A DNA stretch of 13,014 nt from Actinomycetes bacterium (lineage in GTDB: Bacteria; Actinomycetota; Actinomycetes; Actinomycetales; Dermatophilaceae): contig JAEWFB010000156.1 of NCBI GenBank assembly GCA_023389095.1, positions 1 through 13,014 of the forward strand, given 5' to 3'. Below the pieces are notes generated by a model. The model searched no databases, had not been told where the DNA came from, and worked only from the letters and a program-made list of their open reading frames with translations. Below, piece after piece: positions 12,235-13,014 of this stretch. A program made the translations under genes and the position numbers. Position 1 is the stretch's first letter. Every line of letters begins with the position of its first letter.

Positions 12235-12600
12235 ATGGCGAAGATGAAGATCAAGAAGGGTGACCTCGTCCAGGTCATCTCGGGCCGCAGCCAGAAGAAC
12301 GGCGGCGACCGGGGCAAGCAGGGCAAGGTCATCGCGGTGTACCCGGAGACGCAGCGCGTGCTCGTCGAGGGCATCAACCGCGTCACCAAGCACGTCAAGG
12401 CCGGCGCCACCGCCCGTGGCACCCGCACCGGTGGCCTGACCCACACCGAGGCCGCGATCCACGTGAGCAACGTGGCCGTCGTCGACCCCGAGACGAAGAA
12501 GCCGACGCGGGTCAAGACGCGCGTCGAGACGGTCGAGCGCGGCGGTCGCCAGAAGGCGTCCCGCGTGCGCGTGGCCGTGAAGTCGGACAAGGACCTCTGA
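12235..12600 (+). CDS. rplX: 50S ribosomal protein L24
   Basis: L24 starts large-subunit assembly and sits by the tunnel exit. The protein has 121 residues, a little longer than the 104 of E. coli and within the actinobacterial range. The N-terminal KOW motif is plain: KIKKGDLVQVISGRSQKNGG (5-24), then RGKQGKVIAVYPETQRVLVE and GINRVTKHVKAG. The C-terminal part (GGLTHTEAAIHVSNVAVVDP) is conserved, and the basic end (QKASRVRVAVKSDKDL) is the variable part. ATG 12235 lies three bases after the rplN stop with GGAGGTG at 12219-12225, nine bases upstream inside rplN. rplE follows after two bases, so the three genes form a tight unit. Confidence 0.97.
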   Translation: MAKMKIKKGDLVQVISGRSQKNGGDRGKQGKVIAVYPETQRVLVEGINRVTKHVKAGATARGTRTGGLTHTEAAIHVSNVAVVDPETKKPTRVKTRVETVERGGRQKASRVRVAVKSDKDL

Positions 12601-12602
12601 AC

Positions 12603-13014
12603 ATGACGCAGACCACCACCAAGCCGCGCCTCAAGCAGCGCTACCAGGACGAGGTCAAGGCCGCGCTGCAGGAGCAGTTCGGGCACGCCAACGTCATGCA
12701 GGTCCCCGGCGTCGTCAAGGTCGTCGTCAACATGGGCGTCGGTGACGCGGCGCGCGACAGCAAGCTCATCGAGGGTGCTGTCCGTGACCTCACCGCCATC
12801 ACCGGCCAGAAGCCCGTCGTCACCCGGGCCCGCAAGTCGATCGCCCAGTTCAAGCTCCGCGAGGGCATGCCGATCGGTGCGCACACCACGCTGCGCGGCG
12901 ACCGCATGTGGGAGTTCCTCGACCGTCTCGTCACGATCGCGCTCCCGCGCATCCGTGACTTCCGTGGCCTGTCGCCGAAGCAGTTCGACGGCAACGGCAA
13001 CTACACGTTCGGCC
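12603..13014 (+). CDS. rplE: 50S ribosomal protein L5, 3'-truncated by window edge
   Basis: L5 binds 5S rRNA and forms the central protuberance, where it touches S13 and P-site tRNA. The frame is open from ATG 12603 to the last base, 137 full codons of an expected 180-190. Recognisable segments are PRLKQRYQDEVKAALQEQF at about 8-26, QVPGVVKVVVNMGVGDA, LTAITGQKPVVTRARKSIAQ, FKLREGMPIGAHTTLRGDR, and the L5 block DRLVTIALPRIRDFRGLSPK followed by QFDGNGNYTFG. The start is two bases after the rplX stop, with AAGGACC at 12588-12594, eight bases upstream. The missing part is the last 45-50 residues, beyond the right edge; in other actinomycetes rpsN and rpsH usually follow. Confidence 0.97.
   Translation, partial: MTQTTTKPRLKQRYQDEVKAALQEQFGHANVMQVPGVVKVVVNMGVGDAARDSKLIEGAVRDLTAITGQKPVVTRARKSIAQFKLREGMPIGAHTTLRGDRMWEFLDRLVTIALPRIRDFRGLSPKQFDGNGNYTFG

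Noticed and set aside
1..13014. Mobile element, CRISPR array, toxin-antitoxin, defence or secondary-metabolite genes
   Set aside because: No transposase, integrase, spaced direct repeats or related motifs are seen. The window is conserved housekeeping DNA with three ordinary accessory genes, so no new system is claimed.

Overview
The window is high-GC DNA with strong G/C-ending codon bias. It looks like an actinomycete chromosome (Actinomycetota), and the protein sequences suggest order Micrococcales, perhaps the Intrasporangiaceae. That placement is my inference from sequence feel, not from a search. The window covers the translation super-cluster: the end of the str operon (fusA, tuf), three unrelated genes, then the S10 operon running into the start of the spc operon.

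Layout. 1-1644 is the 3' three-quarters of fusA (EF-G), cut by the window edge. 1752-2948 is tuf (EF-Tu), closed by a UUCG-loop hairpin. 3106-4020 is a minus-strand luciferase-like (LLM class) oxidoreductase, convergent with tuf. It diverges from an M18-family aminopeptidase (4150-5454), which is followed by a small DCC/DUF393 thiol-disulfide-type protein (5583-6002). 6003-6413 has no credible gene. It holds terminator-like hairpins, a candidate promoter, and a roughly 250-nt structured leader for the ribosomal operon. From 6414 the order is rpsJ-rplC-rplD-rplW-rplB-rpsS-rplV-rpsC-rplP-rpmC-rpsQ. After a 76-base gap with a perfect GTGA-loop hairpin come rplN-rplX-rplE, with rplE cut by the right edge.

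The ribosomal genes are packed for translational coupling: ATGA, GTGA or TGATG overlaps at six junctions and gaps of a few bases at most others. fusA and tuf supply the elongation GTPases that act on the ribosomes built from the downstream products. The three genes between tuf and rpsJ have no evident link to translation and look like a lineage-variable insert between two conserved operons.

I found no mobile element, CRISPR array, RNA gene or clearly new system. The parts worth a second look are the structured S10 leader, the hairpin at the S10/spc boundary, the Lys/Ala repeat tail of L29 next to an extended S17 N-terminus, a 10-bp-period repeat before the DCC gene, and a likely leaderless promoter for the aminopeptidase.
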